From: Acidobacteriota bacterium
GTDB lineage: Bacteria > Acidobacteriota > Terriglobia > Bryobacterales > Bryobacteraceae
Assembly: GCA_014584705.1 (NCBI GenBank)
Contig: JACTMJ010000017.1
Span: forward strand, 124,001 to 188,000
Length of the DNA stretch: 64,000 nt
Direction: 5' to 3'
This document shows positions 7,804-17,847 of the stretch, in pieces (the stretch's first letter is position 1; every line of letters begins with the position of its first letter). The translations under genes and the position numbers were made by a program. Under the pieces are notes generated by a model, which made no database searches, was not told the DNA's origin, and saw only the letters and a program-made list of their open reading frames with translations.

Positions 7804-10575
7804 ATGCTCGATAGCATCGTCGTTCACGGGGCGCGTACCCACAACCTTGCCGGCGTCAGTGTCGAAATTCCCCGGAATAAACTCACCGTCATCACCGGCC
7901 TCAGCGGTTCCGGGAAGTCTTCCCTCGCCTTCGACACCATTTACGCCGAAGGGCAGCGCCGCTATGTCGAAACGCTCTCCCCCTATGCCCGCCAGTTCCT
8001 TGACCAGATGGAGCGCCCCGATGTCGATTCCATCGATGGCCTGAGCCCCGCCATCTCGATTGAGCAGAAAACCACTTCCCGCAGCCCCCGCTCCACCGTC
8101 GGCACCATCACGGAAATTTACGACTACCTGCGCCTGCTTTACAGCTCCATCGGCATCGCGCACGATCCTGAAACCGGCGAACAGATCCACCGCTACACCG
8201 TCGAGCGCGTCCTCGAGGAACTCCTCGCCGATTTCCAGGGCCAGAAGATCCTCGTCCTCGCCCCCATCGTGCGCGGGCGCAAGGGGGTTTACCGCAAGGA
8301 GATGGAGGACCTCGTCGCCGCCGGCTATCTCAAAGCCCGCATCGACGGCGAGATCCGCTCCCTCGAGGAACCCGTCCAGCTCGAGCGCCAGAAAAAGCAC
8401 GATCTCGAAGCTGTCGTCGACAAGTTGCAACTCCGGGATGGCATAGCCACCCGCCTGGAAAACTCCCTCCGCGCCGCCCTCAAACTCAGCAAGGGCACCA
8501 TCCTCATCTCCGTTCTGGATGGGGAAGAGCGCTTCTACACCGTCCAGACTGTCGGCGGCGAATCCGCCGGCGGCGGCAAACTCCTCGCGGAAGTCGAGCC
8601 CCGTTCCTTTTCCTTCAACAGTCCTTACGGAGCCTGTGAGACCTGCAACGGCCTCGGCAGCACCTGGACCTTTGATCCGGAGAAAGTGATTGCAGACCCC
8701 CGGAAGCCCCTCCTCGATGGCGGGCTCGCCGCCGGCGCGGGCTCCGCGCTCATGAACCAGCGCATCGGTAACGCCGTCCTCAAGCTCGATCTCGATCTCT
8801 CGAAAGCCTGGGAAGATTACCCCGCCAAGCTCCGCCAGATGCTCCTCTACGGGGGGCGGGGCTTTCCCGGAATCATTCCTACCCTCGACGAAGTCTACGC
8901 AGACGCCTACGACGATTACAAGGCTTGGCTGATGGAGTTCAAGACCGCCACAACCTGTGCCGCGTGCAACGGTAATCGTCTCAAACCCGCCAGCCTGGCC
9001 GTCACGGTGAAGGGCGTCTCCATCGCGGAATTCACCGGCATGAGCGTTCGGGCCGCGCTCGCTCTCGCCCGAAGCTGGAAGCTCACCGAGCGCGAGCGGC
9101 GGATCGCCGGTCGCGTCCTCGAAGAGATCACCAACCGGCTGGAATTCCTTATGGCCGTGGGCCTCGATTATCTCAGCCTCTCCCGTTCGGCCGCCACCAT
9201 CTCCGGCGGCGAAGCGCAGCGAATCCGCCTCGCCACCCAGATTGGCAGCAAGCTCCGCGGCGTGCTCTACGTGCTCGACGAGCCTTCCATCGGCCTCCAC
9301 CCCCGCGACAATCAGCGCCTCTTGAACACCCTCATGCGCCTCCGCGATCTGGGTAACACCGTCATCGTCGTGGAACACGATCAGGAGACCATTGAGCGGG
9401 CGGATCACGTGATCGACCTCGGCCCAGGGGCCGGCACCCTGGGCGGCCATGTTGTCGCTGAAGGCACGCCCGCCGCCATCGAAAGCGCCGCTGAATCGCT
9501 CACGGGCGACTACCTCTCCGGCAAGCGCCGGATCGACACGCCCGCCGAGCGCCGCGCCGGCAACGGCGGGATGCTCACCGTGCATGGCGCGCGGGAGCAC
9601 AACCTCAAGGACATCACCGTCGCCTTCCCGCTCGGCATGATGGTGCTCGTGACCGGCGTTTCGGGCAGCGGCAAATCCACCCTCGTGAACGATATTCTTT
9701 ACCGCGCCTTGGCCCGCGAAGTCTGGGGCTCCAAAGGCGTGCCGGGCCGCCACGATCGGATCACGGGCCTCGATCTCATCGATAAGGTTGTTGAGATTGA
9801 TCAGTCTCCCATCGGGCGCACGCCCCGCTCAAACCCTGCCACCTACACCGGTGCGTTCACCGCTATCCGCGAACTCTATGCCATGCTTCCCGAATCCAGG
9901 GAGCGGGGTTACAAACCGGGCCGTTTCAGCTTCAACGTCAAGGGCGGCCGCTGCGAAGCCTGCGGCGGCGATGGGCTCAAGCGCATCGAGATGAGCTTCC
10001 TCCCCGATGTCTACGTCACCTGCGACGTCTGCAAGGGCCGCCGGTATAACCAGGAAACGCTGGAGGTGAAATACCGGAATCACTCCATCGCCGATCTCCT
10101 CGACGCCACCATCGAGGATGCTCTCGAAGTTCTCCAAAACCTGCCGCAGATTGAATCCAAACTGCGCACCCTGATGGATGTGGGGCTGGGCTATGTACGC
10201 CTCGGCCAATCCTCCACCACGCTCTCGGGCGGCGAGGCGCAGCGCATCAAACTGGCTCGGGAATTGAGCAAGCGCCAGACCGGCAAAACCGTGTATATTC
10301 TCGACGAGCCCACCACCGGGCTGCACTTCGAAGATGTCCGCCGCCTGCTCGATGTCCTGCTCCGGCTTACCGCCAAAGGCAACACCGTCATCGTGATTGA
10401 GCACAACCTCGATATGATCAAATCGGCCGATTGGATCATCGACATGGGTCCGGAGGGCGGGGAAGCCGGGGGCGCCGTGGTCGCCACCGGAACGCCGGAG
10501 GATCTCATCCGGGTGTCTGCCTCGTATACGGGCCAGGCGCTGGCTCGGCACCTGAACGCGGAAAGGGTCTCGTGA
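7804..10575 (+). CDS. uvrA: Excinuclease ABC subunit A
   Basis: The 923-residue DNA-damage sensor of nucleotide excision repair has two ABC ATPase modules. It opens with [16 protein letters not shown] and Walker [14 protein letters not shown]. CxxC pairs occur near residues 279-282 and 385-388 in the first half and near 717-720 and 740-743 in the second; the latter form the zinc finger that reads DNA. Signature motifs [12 protein letters not shown] and [12 protein letters not shown] are both intact, as is the second Walker [11 protein letters not shown]. Length is normal for UvrA. No LexA-type box is obvious in the 180-bp divergent intergenic region. The stop overlaps the next gene's GTG start, coupling the two. 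Confidence 0.97.
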   Translation: MLDSIVVHGARTHNLAGVSVEIPRNKLTVITGLSGSGKSSLAFDTIYAEGQRRYVETLSPYARQFLDQMERPDVDSIDGLSPAISIEQKTTSRSPRSTVGTITEIYDYLRLLYSSIGIAHDPETGEQIHRYTVERVLEELLADFQGQKILVLAPIVRGRKGVYRKEMEDLVAAGYLKARIDGEIRSLEEPVQLERQKKHDLEAVVDKLQLRDGIATRLENSLRAALKLSKGTILISVLDGEERFYTVQTVGGESAGGGKLLAEVEPRSFSFNSPYGACETCNGLGSTWTFDPEKVIADPRKPLLDGGLAAGAGSALMNQRIGNAVLKLDLDLSKAWEDYPAKLRQMLLYGGRGFPGIIPTLDEVYADAYDDYKAWLMEFKTATTCAACNGNRLKPASLAVTVKGVSIAEFTGMSVRAALALARSWKLTERERRIAGRVLEEITNRLEFLMAVGLDYLSLSRSAATISGGEAQRIRLATQIGSKLRGVLYVLDEPSIGLHPRDNQRLLNTLMRLRDLGNTVIVVEHDQETIERADHVIDLGPGAGTLGGHVVAEGTPAAIESAAESLTGDYLSGKRRIDTPAERRAGNGGMLTVHGAREHNLKDITVAFPLGMMVLVTGVSGSGKSTLVNDILYRALAREVWGSKGVPGRHDRITGLDLIDKVVEIDQSPIGRTPRSNPATYTGAFTAIRELYAMLPESRERGYKPGRFSFNVKGGRCEACGGDGLKRIEMSFLPDVYVTCDVCKGRRYNQETLEVKYRNHSIADLLDATIEDALEVLQNLPQIESKLRTLMDVGLGYVRLGQSSTTLSGGEAQRIKLARELSKRQTGKTVYILDEPTTGLHFEDVRRLLDVLLRLTAKGNTVIVIEHNLDMIKSADWIIDMGPEGGEAGGAVVATGTPEDLIRVSASYTGQALARHLNAERVS

Positions 10576-11534
10576 GCAAATACAATCTCGAACCAATCTC
10601 CCTCGAAAAGCTCAGCACCATCCCGATCGCCGAGCGGGGCGGCAAGGTGCAAATCGAGCATTTCGCAACCGCGCACACGCCGGGGGCGGGTTTCGACGCC
10701 TGGCTCCGGCGTTTGCCGGCCTTGCTGGCGGCGGACCAGCTTCGCGAACTGGTGCGCGTGATCCGGGATGCCCGCTCGAAGGGCAAGCCCGTGATTTGGG
10801 GCATGGGCGGGCACGTCGTCAAGTGCGGTCTCAGCCCCGTTCTGCTGGACCTCATGCGCCGGGGCTATGTGCAGGCGTTTGTGATGAACGGCTCCACGGC
10901 GATCCATGATTTTGAGATCGCGATTGCCGGCTGCACCAGTGAGGATGTAGAGGCCGTCCTGCCCGACGGTCGCTTCGGCAGCGCGGAAGAAACCGGGCGC
11001 GAAATGAACGAGGCCATCCGCAATGGCGTGGCCGCCGGACTGGGTTGGGGCGAATCCCTCGGCCGCCATCTGCAATCCATTGCCGTCCCGGAATTTGCGC
11101 CGCACAGCCTGCTCTTTGAGGCTTACCGCGCCGGCGTGCCGGTCACCGTCCACGCGGCCATCGGCACGGATACCCCTCATACCCACCCCGCCGTCGATGC
11201 GGCCGCGCTCGGCGTCGCCACCCATCAGGATTTCCGGCTCTTCGCCCGGTTGGTCGCCATGCTCGATGGCGGCGGCGTCTACATCAATCTAGGCTCTGCT
11301 GTTGTGCTGCCGGAGGTCTTTCTCAAAGCCATTTCGCTCGTCCGTAATCTGGGCCATGAGGTGAAAGGCTTCCACACGGCGAATTTCGATTTTCTGCAGC
11401 ACTACCGGCCCACCGTCAACGTCGTCAAGCGCCCGCACGCCGGCGCGGGCGGAAGCGGCATTGCCCTCACGGGGCATCACGAGATCATGGTGCCCCTGCT
11501 CGCCGCCATCCTCATTGAAGGGGATGCCGCATGA
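10572..11534 (+). CDS. Deoxyhypusine-synthase-like protein of unknown role
   Basis: This 320-residue soluble protein starts at a GTG overlapping the uvrA stop (GTGA). I do not recognise an annotated bacterial family with certainty. Its layout parallels deoxyhypusine synthase. A strand-glycine loop (IWGMGGHVVKCGLSP) precedes a helix. Then comes VQAFVMNGSTAIHDFEIA, in the place of the eukaryotic 'vdvlVtTaGGveeDlik'. Then GVPVTVHAAIGTDTPHTHP replaces 'ipvf.PaltDgslgd'. A late GVYINLGSAVVLPEVFLKA and NVVKRPHAGAGGSG end before a hydrophobic C-terminus. Bacteria lack eIF5A, so DHS-fold proteins there are usually homospermidine-synthase-like or uncharacterised. Inference only; an NAD-binding Rossmann-like fold is the safer statement. 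It overlaps the downstream protease gene by 4 nt (ATGA). Confidence 0.6.
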   Translation: MSKYNLEPISLEKLSTIPIAERGGKVQIEHFATAHTPGAGFDAWLRRLPALLAADQLRELVRVIRDARSKGKPVIWGMGGHVVKCGLSPVLLDLMRRGYVQAFVMNGSTAIHDFEIAIAGCTSEDVEAVLPDGRFGSAEETGREMNEAIRNGVAAGLGWGESLGRHLQSIAVPEFAPHSLLFEAYRAGVPVTVHAAIGTDTPHTHPAVDAAALGVATHQDFRLFARLVAMLDGGGVYINLGSAVVLPEVFLKAISLVRNLGHEVKGFHTANFDFLQHYRPTVNVVKRPHAGAGGSGIALTGHHEIMVPLLAAILIEGDAA

Positions 11535-12412
11535 GCGCTCCGCTCCTTCCGGAGGATCCCGTCTCGCCATCCTCTGGTCCGTCCCTCCCGGATCCGTCGG
11601 CCGCGCCCGAGGGCGATCTCGCCAGCCGGATCCGTATCCTGGGTGATGCATCTCTCCCGGATGGCCCGCGGTTCTCGATCACGGAGCCCCCGCCCGCCCG
11701 GCCCTATCCCTTCTGGGGATGGCTCGATCTGCTGCTCTTTGTGGTGATCCTCGTCGCCTCCATGCTCGGAGCCGCGATCCTGGTTTCCGGTTTCAATTTC
11801 GGCATCGTCGCCGCCGGCTATCCGCACTACTCCCTGAGCCTCGCGCAGGTTGCCGTGCTGCTCCAGTTGGCGGGGTTCGGTCCGGCGCTTTTCTTGCTTT
11901 CCCGTATTCTCCGGGCGCGCTACGGCCAGAGCCTTCGCGCCGCCGTGCAGCTCACGCCGATGCGCCAGGTTGGGCTCTATGCCGGAATCGGTCTCGCCAC
12001 CGCGATGCTCGTCTCCGCCCTCAACATCGTCTTTAAGCTCCAGGATCTGGACATGCCCATGAACGAGTTGATCAAGTCGGATGCGGACCTCTTTGCCATC
12101 GGCATCGCCGCCTTCACCTTCGGCCCGCTCTTTGAAGAGATCATTTTCCGGGGCTTCCTCCAGCCCCTGTTCGTCAAAGCCATCGGCCCCGCCGCCGGTA
12201 TCCTCGCCACTTCCATCCTCTTCGCGCTGCCTCATGGCGCGCAGTATGGCTGGCACTGGGAGTTGGTCCTCATCATCACGATTGCCGGATTGGTTTTCGG
12301 GGTCGTCCGCTGGCGCGCGCAATCCACCACCGCCTCCACCATCGCCCACGCCACCTATAACGGTTTGCTGCTGATGGGTGCGGTCATCCAGCGCCTGCAG
12401 GGAAACGGCTGA
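11531..12412 (+). CDS. CPBP-family intramembrane glutamic protease
   Basis: The 293-residue multi-pass membrane protein has a roughly 60-residue Pro-rich cytosolic lead before the first membrane helix. The CPBP (Abi/CAAX-like, Rce1-related) catalytic signature is present: EEIIFRGFLQP near residue 203 (the EExxxR motif), then a helix with FALPHG supplying the FxxxH-type histidine, and a late H in STIAHATYNG. These proteases cleave membrane substrates or act in bacteriocin self-protection. It is translationally coupled to the DHS-like gene (ATGA overlap); no prenylation or bacteriocin genes are near. Confidence 0.88.
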   Translation: MSAPLLPEDPVSPSSGPSLPDPSAAPEGDLASRIRILGDASLPDGPRFSITEPPPARPYPFWGWLDLLLFVVILVASMLGAAILVSGFNFGIVAAGYPHYSLSLAQVAVLLQLAGFGPALFLLSRILRARYGQSLRAAVQLTPMRQVGLYAGIGLATAMLVSALNIVFKLQDLDMPMNELIKSDADLFAIGIAAFTFGPLFEEIIFRGFLQPLFVKAIGPAAGILATSILFALPHGAQYGWHWELVLIITIAGLVFGVVRWRAQSTTASTIAHATYNGLLLMGAVIQRLQGNG

Positions 12413-12439
12413 TCCCCGTGCGCGTCGCTCCTCCGCCTC

Positions 12440-13942
12440 TCAGCCCGCCTGTGCCAGACGCGACGCGAGTTCCACGAACGTTCTCACGGCCACGCCCGTG
12501 GGCCCTTTGGGCATGGATGGTTTTTGCGTTTCGAGCCACGCCGTACCCGCGATATCGAGATGCGCCCACGGTGTATCCTCGGCGAACTCCTCCAGGAATT
12601 TCGCCGCCGTGCACGCGCCGCCCCAGCGCCCGCCCACATTGGCGATATCCGCGAAATCGCTTTTCAGATATTCCCGGTATTCCGCGTCCAGCGGCATCGG
12701 CCAGAATCGTTCGCCCGCCGCTTTCGCCGCATCGGCCACTCTGGATTCAAAATCCTTGTTGTTGCTGAACAAGCCCACATGCTCGTAGCCGAGCGCCACC
12801 ACCACCGCCCCGGTCAGCGTTGCCGCGTCCACCAGATGCGTACATCCTTGCCGCTTGGCGTATGTAATGGCGTCGGCCAAAATCAGGCGGCCCTCCGCAT
12901 CCGTGTTCAAGACCTCGATCGTCTTGCCGGAGAGCGACTTCAGAATGTCCCCGGGTCGCATTGCCCGCCCCCCCGGCATGTTCTCCACCATCGGGAGGAA
13001 TGCCGAAACCCGCACGTGCGGCTTCAATGCGGCAATCGCCTTCATCGCTCCCAGCACCGCCGCGCCGCCCGCCATGTCGTATTTCATCTTCTCCATGCCA
13101 TCGGCGGGCTTGATCGAGATGCCGCCCGAATCGAAGGTCACGGCTTTTCCGATCAGCGCCAGGTGGATGTCCGTTGCGGCCTGCTCCGGCTTATAGCTCA
13201 AGTGGGCAAAGAAGGGAGGCTCTTCGCTGCCCGCGGCCACTCCCAGCAGCGCGCCCATGCCCAGCTCCTCCATCTGTCCCCGATAGAGGATGTCGATCTC
13301 CAGTCCGCTTGTCTGCGCCAGGTCCTTCGCCTTCTCCATCAGCGCGCGGGGCGGCAGCAGGTTCCCCGGCATATTGGCCAGGCTCCGCGCGTAGTTTTGC
13401 GCCTCGCCCAGGATGCGTCCCTTCGTCAGCGAACCCTGGAAGTTGGCCGAACCCGCTTCGGTGGCAATGCGGAAGAGCGCGAAGATCTTCTCGTCCTTAT
13501 CGGCGGTCTTGTATTCGTTCACCTCGAAATCGCCCGTCAACGCCCCGCAAGCAATCGCGGCGACATTCTCCTCCGTCGCCGTCATCGGGTCCAGGCACAA
13601 GGTCGCATCCAGAATCGATTTCTGCTTCAGCGTCCGCACCGCCGTTGCCGCCACCTGCCCGAAGAGCGTCGGTGTCATCTCCTCGCGCTCCCCGCAGCCC
13701 ACCAGCAGCACCCGCTGGGCCCGCACCCCGTAGATGCGGTGGAGCAGCAGCGTATCGTGGGCTTTCGCCTTGAACTCGCCCGTCCGGTACAGCTCCCGCA
13801 GCATGCCGCCCGTCGCCCGGTCCGCTTCCTCCATTACGCTCGAATGCAGATCGTTCGACCCCTTCTTCACCGCGTATCCCGGCAGCACCAGGCATCCGGC
13901 CAGGATTTCCGTCGCCTTCGCATCCAGCAGTTCGAGATTCAT
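12440..13942 (-). CDS. pepA: Leucyl aminopeptidase, M17 family
   Basis: The 500-residue cytosolic enzyme removes N-terminal residues from peptides and has two metal ions per active site. The C-terminal catalytic domain contains the family hallmark NTDAEGRLILADA, with upstream metal and substrate ligands in GKAVTFDSGGISIKP and MKYDMAGGAAV. The N-terminal Macro-like domain is present, giving full length. The ATG at 13942 is preceded by GGAGGA; an upstream in-frame TTG would add 6 residues without an SD. Some PepA proteins also bind DNA, but nothing here bears on that. Confidence 0.96.
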   Translation of the reverse strand: MNLELLDAKATEILAGCLVLPGYAVKKGSNDLHSSVMEEADRATGGMLRELYRTGEFKAKAHDTLLLHRIYGVRAQRVLLVGCGEREEMTPTLFGQVAATAVRTLKQKSILDATLCLDPMTATEENVAAIACGALTGDFEVNEYKTADKDEKIFALFRIATEAGSANFQGSLTKGRILGEAQNYARSLANMPGNLLPPRALMEKAKDLAQTSGLEIDILYRGQMEELGMGALLGVAAGSEEPPFFAHLSYKPEQAATDIHLALIGKAVTFDSGGISIKPADGMEKMKYDMAGGAAVLGAMKAIAALKPHVRVSAFLPMVENMPGGRAMRPGDILKSLSGKTIEVLNTDAEGRLILADAITYAKRQGCTHLVDAATLTGAVVVALGYEHVGLFSNNKDFESRVADAAKAAGERFWPMPLDAEYREYLKSDFADIANVGGRWGGACTAAKFLEEFAEDTPWAHLDIAGTAWLETQKPSMPKGPTGVAVRTFVELASRLAQAG

Positions 13943-13993
13943 GCCTTGCTCCTCCGTCAAACTCTATCGCAACCGGCCCGCGCGCACGGCGTC

Positions 13994-14473
13994 TTAGCGG
14001 TACTTGTCGCGCACCGCCCGCATCGCCTGCCGCGCCTCGCTCTCCATGGTCTTGTTTCGTTCCGCTTCTCTCTTATCGTGCAGTTGCTTGCCCTTCGCAA
14101 CGCAGATCTCAATCTTGATGCGGCCGTTCTTCAGGTAGAGCTTCGTGGGGATCAGCGCCAGCCCCTTCTCCCGCGTCTTCTGCAGAAGTTTGTCGATCTC
14201 CGCCCGGTGCAGCAGCAGCTTCCGGTCCCGCCCCGGCAGGTGATTCATGATGTTGCCGTGGGAGTATTCGCTGATGTGCGCATTTACCAGCCACGCCTCG
14301 TTGTTGGTCACCCGCGCGTACGCTTCGCGCAGTTGCACCTTGCCCGCCCGCGCCGCCTTCACCTCTGTGCCGGTGAGAGCCATCCCCGCTTCGAAGCCCT
14401 CCAGCAGATGGTAGTCGTGCCGCGCCTTGCGGTTCTCGCTCAGTATCTTGATCGAACTCTTTTGCTCTGCCAA
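13994..14473 (-). CDS. smpB: SsrA-binding protein SmpB
   Basis: The 159-residue partner of tmRNA in rescuing stalled ribosomes. It shows the OB-fold core ([36 protein letters not shown]) and the basic C-terminal tail ending RAVRDKYR that enters the mRNA channel. The conserved N-terminus ([20 protein letters not shown]) places the start at the TTG at 14473; the frame is open further upstream, but that would add a non-homologous 27 residues. tmRNA itself is not in this window. Confidence 0.95.
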   Translation of the reverse strand: MAEQKSSIKILSENRKARHDYHLLEGFEAGMALTGTEVKAARAGKVQLREAYARVTNNEAWLVNAHISEYSHGNIMNHLPGRDRKLLLHRAEIDKLLQKTREKGLALIPTKLYLKNGRIKIEICVAKGKQLHDKREAERNKTMESEARQAMRAVRDKYR

Positions 14474-14654
14474 GGGAAATCCTAGTCGTTGGTCTCGTCC
14501 CGCGCCCCGCTCCGGCGAAGGCCCTCGTCTTCGCCCGGCAAGTTTGTTCTCCACGGGAGGCCGCTGGAAGGCGTCTTTTCCTTCGTAGAGGGTCCGCGCC
14601 TCTTTCGTAGCCGTATTTTAGCACGCGGGCAACCAGGTGGATGTCGCTCTTTCC

Positions 14655-17351
14655 ATGACTAACAAATTCAGAATCAAGCACTTAGCGTGCTGGGTCGCTC
14701 TTCTTGCGGCGCTGGTGGGCCTCACACTTCCCGGCCCGGCGCGTACCCGCAAGGGCGACAAGCTCTTCACCGAGGCCCGCGCCGCCGAAGCCACCCGCGA
14801 TTACCTCAAGGCCTACGATCTCTACCAGCAGGCACTCAAGGAAGATCCCGGCGACACCCGCTATCAGCTTGCCTATGAGCGCACTCGCTTCCGCGCCGCC
14901 CAGGAGCATCTCAAGCAGGGCCAGCAACTCCGCAAGCAGCACCAGTATCAGGAAGCTGCCGCCGCCCTCGAAAAGGCCATTCTGGTGGACCCCTCCCTCG
15001 ATATCGCCCGCCAGGAACTCGACGAGGTGCGCGAGTTGATCCGTAAGGAAGAGGCGCGGAAAACGCCCTCCGGGGAAGGGGCCTCCGCCCCGGCCAAAAC
15101 CAGGGAGGAACTGGCCGAAGAACGTCGCCAGCAGTTGCTCGAATCCCTCCAGGCCCCGCCCGAATTGAAACCGATCTCCCGCAAGCCCCTCAATCTGGTG
15201 ATCAACAACCAGACGCCCAAGGTTATTTTTGAGACCGTCGGAAAGCTCGCTGGAATCAACGTGCTGTTTGACCCGCAGTTTCTGCAGCAGTCCTCCAACA
15301 CCCGACGCGACATCCAGTTGGTGAATGCGTCCCTCGAACAGTCCCTTGATTACGTCGCTCTGCTCACGAAAACCTTCTGGAAGCCCGTCACGGAGAACGC
15401 CATCTTCGTCACCCAGGACGACCCGAACAAACGGCGTGAGTACGCGAATTGGGTCGTCAAGGTCTTCTACCTCCGCAACGTCAACGGCGCTCAGGAACTC
15501 ACTGAAATCGCCAACAACATCCGCCAGGTCACCAATTCGCGCTTCCTTTTCCCCGTGCCCAGCCAGAACGCCCTCGTCGTCCGGGCGGAAAAGGACCAGG
15601 TTCTCCTGATCGAAAAGCTCGTCAACGATCTCGATAAGCCCAAGCCCGAAGTCGTCATCGATGTCATGGTCTTCGAGGCCAGCCGCAATAAGACCCGCGA
15701 CCTCGTTTCGAGCTTTCTCAGTGGCACCACCAATGGCCTCAGCATTCCCTTCGGCTTCACCCCGCGCGCCGGCCTCGCGCTGCCTGGCGCTTCCACCGGC
15801 ACGGGTACCGGCGCCTCCGCCGCCGCCGACCCCTCCCCCGCCACCAACGCCATCCGTCTCGGGCAGATCACGCGCCTCTCCACCAACGATTTCTCCGTCA
15901 GCCTGCCCAACGCCGTCTTCAGCGCGTTGATGTCGGATAACACAACACGCCTCATCCAGTCTCCCCAGTTGCGCGCGCTCGACGGTCTCGAAGCCACCCT
16001 CAAGGTCGGCAGCCAGGTGCCCATCGCACAAGGCGCGTTCACGTCGGGCATCGGAGGCGGCACCGGCGGCTTGCCCTTTGCCAATACCCAGTTCAACTTC
16101 CAGCAGGTGGGTACGGAAGTCGTCGCCACCCCCCGCGTGATGGGCAACGACGAAGTCTACCTGAAGCTGCGTATCACCATCTCAAGCGTCCTCGAGCGCA
16201 TCGATGTGGGCGGCGTGCAACAGCCCGTCATCGGCAACCGCGAGATCAACCACGAAGTCCGCCTGCGCGCGGGAGAGGTGAACCTGATCGGCGGTCTCAT
16301 GAGCCAGGAAGATACACGCAACCTCTCCGGAACCGCCGGTTTGGCCAACATCCCTATCCTCGGCCGTCTCTTCAGTGGCGAATCCGTCATCAAGCGGGAT
16401 CAGGAAGTCTTCATTGCTCTGGTCCCCCGCATCATCCGCAAGTTCCAGGTCGATGAAGAAAACACCCGCGCCGTCGCCGCCGGGACTGACCAGATCATCA
16501 AGCTCAACTATGAGGCGGTGGCCGCCGGGGAAGACGCCGCCGGCGCCGCCTCCGTGCCTCCCGCGCCCCAGCCCCCTCCAGCGCCCCAGTCCCCTCCAGC
16601 ACCACAGTCCCCGGCCGCGCCCGCAGTCCTAATTCCGGGAGTTCCCGTCGTCGGTGCCCCCGCCGAAGGAACTGCCCCGGCCCTTCCGCCCCCGGTGGCT
16701 CAGCCCCCCGTCGCGGAGCCGGGCGCGCCGCCCGCTCCGGGTCCGGAAAATGGCTCCGCCGCCTCCACCCGTGGCGCGGCCGGCTACTCACGGTCCGCTC
16801 CGGGCGTCGAAGCGGCGGGGCCGGGGCGTTCCGGTCGTGGCATCGCAAGTGAACGCGCCGCCGCGGCCGCCCAGATCGGCGGCCAGAACGTGGGGCTCCC
16901 GGAAATTGCCAAAATGGCCGGGCAGGGCGCTGCCTCATCCGCCACCCTTCGCTTCTCTCCCCCGGGTCTCGTCGTGCAAACCGGATCCACCTTCACGCTG
17001 GTGCTCGATAGCCAGCAGCTTCAGGATTTTCACGGTGCCTCCATGCGCGTCGGCTTTGATCCCAAAATCCTGCAATTGAAAGACGTCCGGCAAGGTTCGC
17101 TTCTTTCGGCCAGCGGCAAAAACTTCAGCCTGGAAACCAGGCCCGATGCCGCCGCGGGCGGCGTCGCCGTAACCATTTCGCTTCCCTCCGGCGAGGCCGG
17201 CGTAACGGCTAACGGATCTTTGGCCGTCCTTCAGTTTGAAGCGGTCGGCGTCGGCGGTACGGCGGTGGAGCTTGCCGGGCTCGCGCTCCGCAACTCGAAG
17301 GCGGAAGTCATCACGGCCGCTTCTCCGGTTGCCACCATCCGGGTGCAATAA
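14655..17351 (+). CDS. TPR-secretin-cohesin outer-membrane protein (GspD/PilQ-like)
   Basis: This 898-residue protein starts at ATG 14655 with a signal peptide (HLACWVALLAALVGLTL). Domains in order: TPR-like helices (about 30-130); a secretin N-domain (NLVINNQTPKVIFETVGKLA region); a second N-type domain; the secretin pore-forming core (about 400-600, with VRLRAGEVNLIGGLMSQED and GLANIPILGRLFSG). Then come a Pro/Ala-rich linker (about 630-700) and a cohesin-type beta-sandwich (about 765-895, LRFSPPGLVVQTGSTFTLVL onward). A secretin would form an outer-membrane channel for a type II secretion or type IV pilus system. Two pseudopilins follow directly, but no ATPase or inner-membrane platform is nearby. 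An in-frame GTG at 14637 is an alternative start. Confidence 0.9.
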   Translation: MTNKFRIKHLACWVALLAALVGLTLPGPARTRKGDKLFTEARAAEATRDYLKAYDLYQQALKEDPGDTRYQLAYERTRFRAAQEHLKQGQQLRKQHQYQEAAAALEKAILVDPSLDIARQELDEVRELIRKEEARKTPSGEGASAPAKTREELAEERRQQLLESLQAPPELKPISRKPLNLVINNQTPKVIFETVGKLAGINVLFDPQFLQQSSNTRRDIQLVNASLEQSLDYVALLTKTFWKPVTENAIFVTQDDPNKRREYANWVVKVFYLRNVNGAQELTEIANNIRQVTNSRFLFPVPSQNALVVRAEKDQVLLIEKLVNDLDKPKPEVVIDVMVFEASRNKTRDLVSSFLSGTTNGLSIPFGFTPRAGLALPGASTGTGTGASAAADPSPATNAIRLGQITRLSTNDFSVSLPNAVFSALMSDNTTRLIQSPQLRALDGLEATLKVGSQVPIAQGAFTSGIGGGTGGLPFANTQFNFQQVGTEVVATPRVMGNDEVYLKLRITISSVLERIDVGGVQQPVIGNREINHEVRLRAGEVNLIGGLMSQEDTRNLSGTAGLANIPILGRLFSGESVIKRDQEVFIALVPRIIRKFQVDEENTRAVAAGTDQIIKLNYEAVAAGEDAAGAASVPPAPQPPPAPQSPPAPQSPAAPAVLIPGVPVVGAPAEGTAPALPPPVAQPPVAEPGAPPAPGPENGSAASTRGAAGYSRSAPGVEAAGPGRSGRGIASERAAAAAQIGGQNVGLPEIAKMAGQGAASSATLRFSPPGLVVQTGSTFTLVLDSQQLQDFHGASMRVGFDPKILQLKDVRQGSLLSASGKNFSLETRPDAAAGGVAVTISLPSGEAGVTANGSLAVLQFEAVGVGGTAVELAGLALRNSKAEVITAASPVATIRVQ

Positions 17352-17354
17352 GCG

Positions 17355-17843
17355 ATGCCTCAGACAACCCCAGCCCGCAACGAACGGAGGCGCCGCCGTC
17401 AGCGCGGGCTCACTCTCGTGGAGCTGATTGTCGCCTTCACCATCCTGACGCTGCTCACCTCCATGGCCGTTCCCCTCGCCCGCTACCGCGTCCAGCGGGA
17501 GAAGGAGCGCCTCCTCCGCCAGCACCTCACGGAGATCCGAACCGCGATCGACCGCTACAAGGATATGGCCGATCAGGGTCTCCTCGGCCGCATCGATCAG
17601 CAGACATACGGTTATCCCGAATCGCTCGACCAACTCGTCGAGGGCGTGGAACTGGCGGACAAGACGAAAGTCCGCTTCCTCCGCCGCATCCCCGTCGACC
17701 CGATGACCCGCTCGAAGGATTGGGGCTTGCGCAGCATGCAGGACGATCCCGGCTCGCTCTCCTGGGGCGGCCAGAACCTCTTCGATGTCTATACCAAGAG
17801 CTACGACCGCGCGCCCGACGGCACGCCCTATTCGGAATGGTGA
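17355..17843 (+). CDS. GspG-like type II secretion pseudopilin (first copy)
   Basis: This 162-residue protein has the type IV prepilin signature: basic N-terminus, then RG followed by LTLVELIVAFTILTLLTSM, so cleavage and methylation should occur after that Gly. The globular part follows the GspG plan (a long helix, YPESLDQLVEG, FLRRIPVDPMT) and ends in GTPYSEW. It lies 3 bp after the secretin stop and is clearly in the same operon. GspG forms the shaft of the secretion pseudopilus. Calcium-ligand acidic residues at the C-terminus are plausible but not provable by eye. Confidence 0.88.
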   Translation: MPQTTPARNERRRRRQRGLTLVELIVAFTILTLLTSMAVPLARYRVQREKERLLRQHLTEIRTAIDRYKDMADQGLLGRIDQQTYGYPESLDQLVEGVELADKTKVRFLRRIPVDPMTRSKDWGLRSMQDDPGSLSWGGQNLFDVYTKSYDRAPDGTPYSEW

Positions 17844-17847
17844 CGCC

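Noticed and set aside
7636..9753. Open frame of 705 codons antisense to uvrA
   Set aside because: uvrA on the opposite strand is full length and motif-complete. The antisense translation is Gly/Ala/Asp-rich without a recognisable fold.
12524..14485. Open frame of 653 codons across pepA and smpB on the plus strand
   Set aside because: It is rich in Arg, His and Leu and spans two genuine minus-strand genes and the gap between them.
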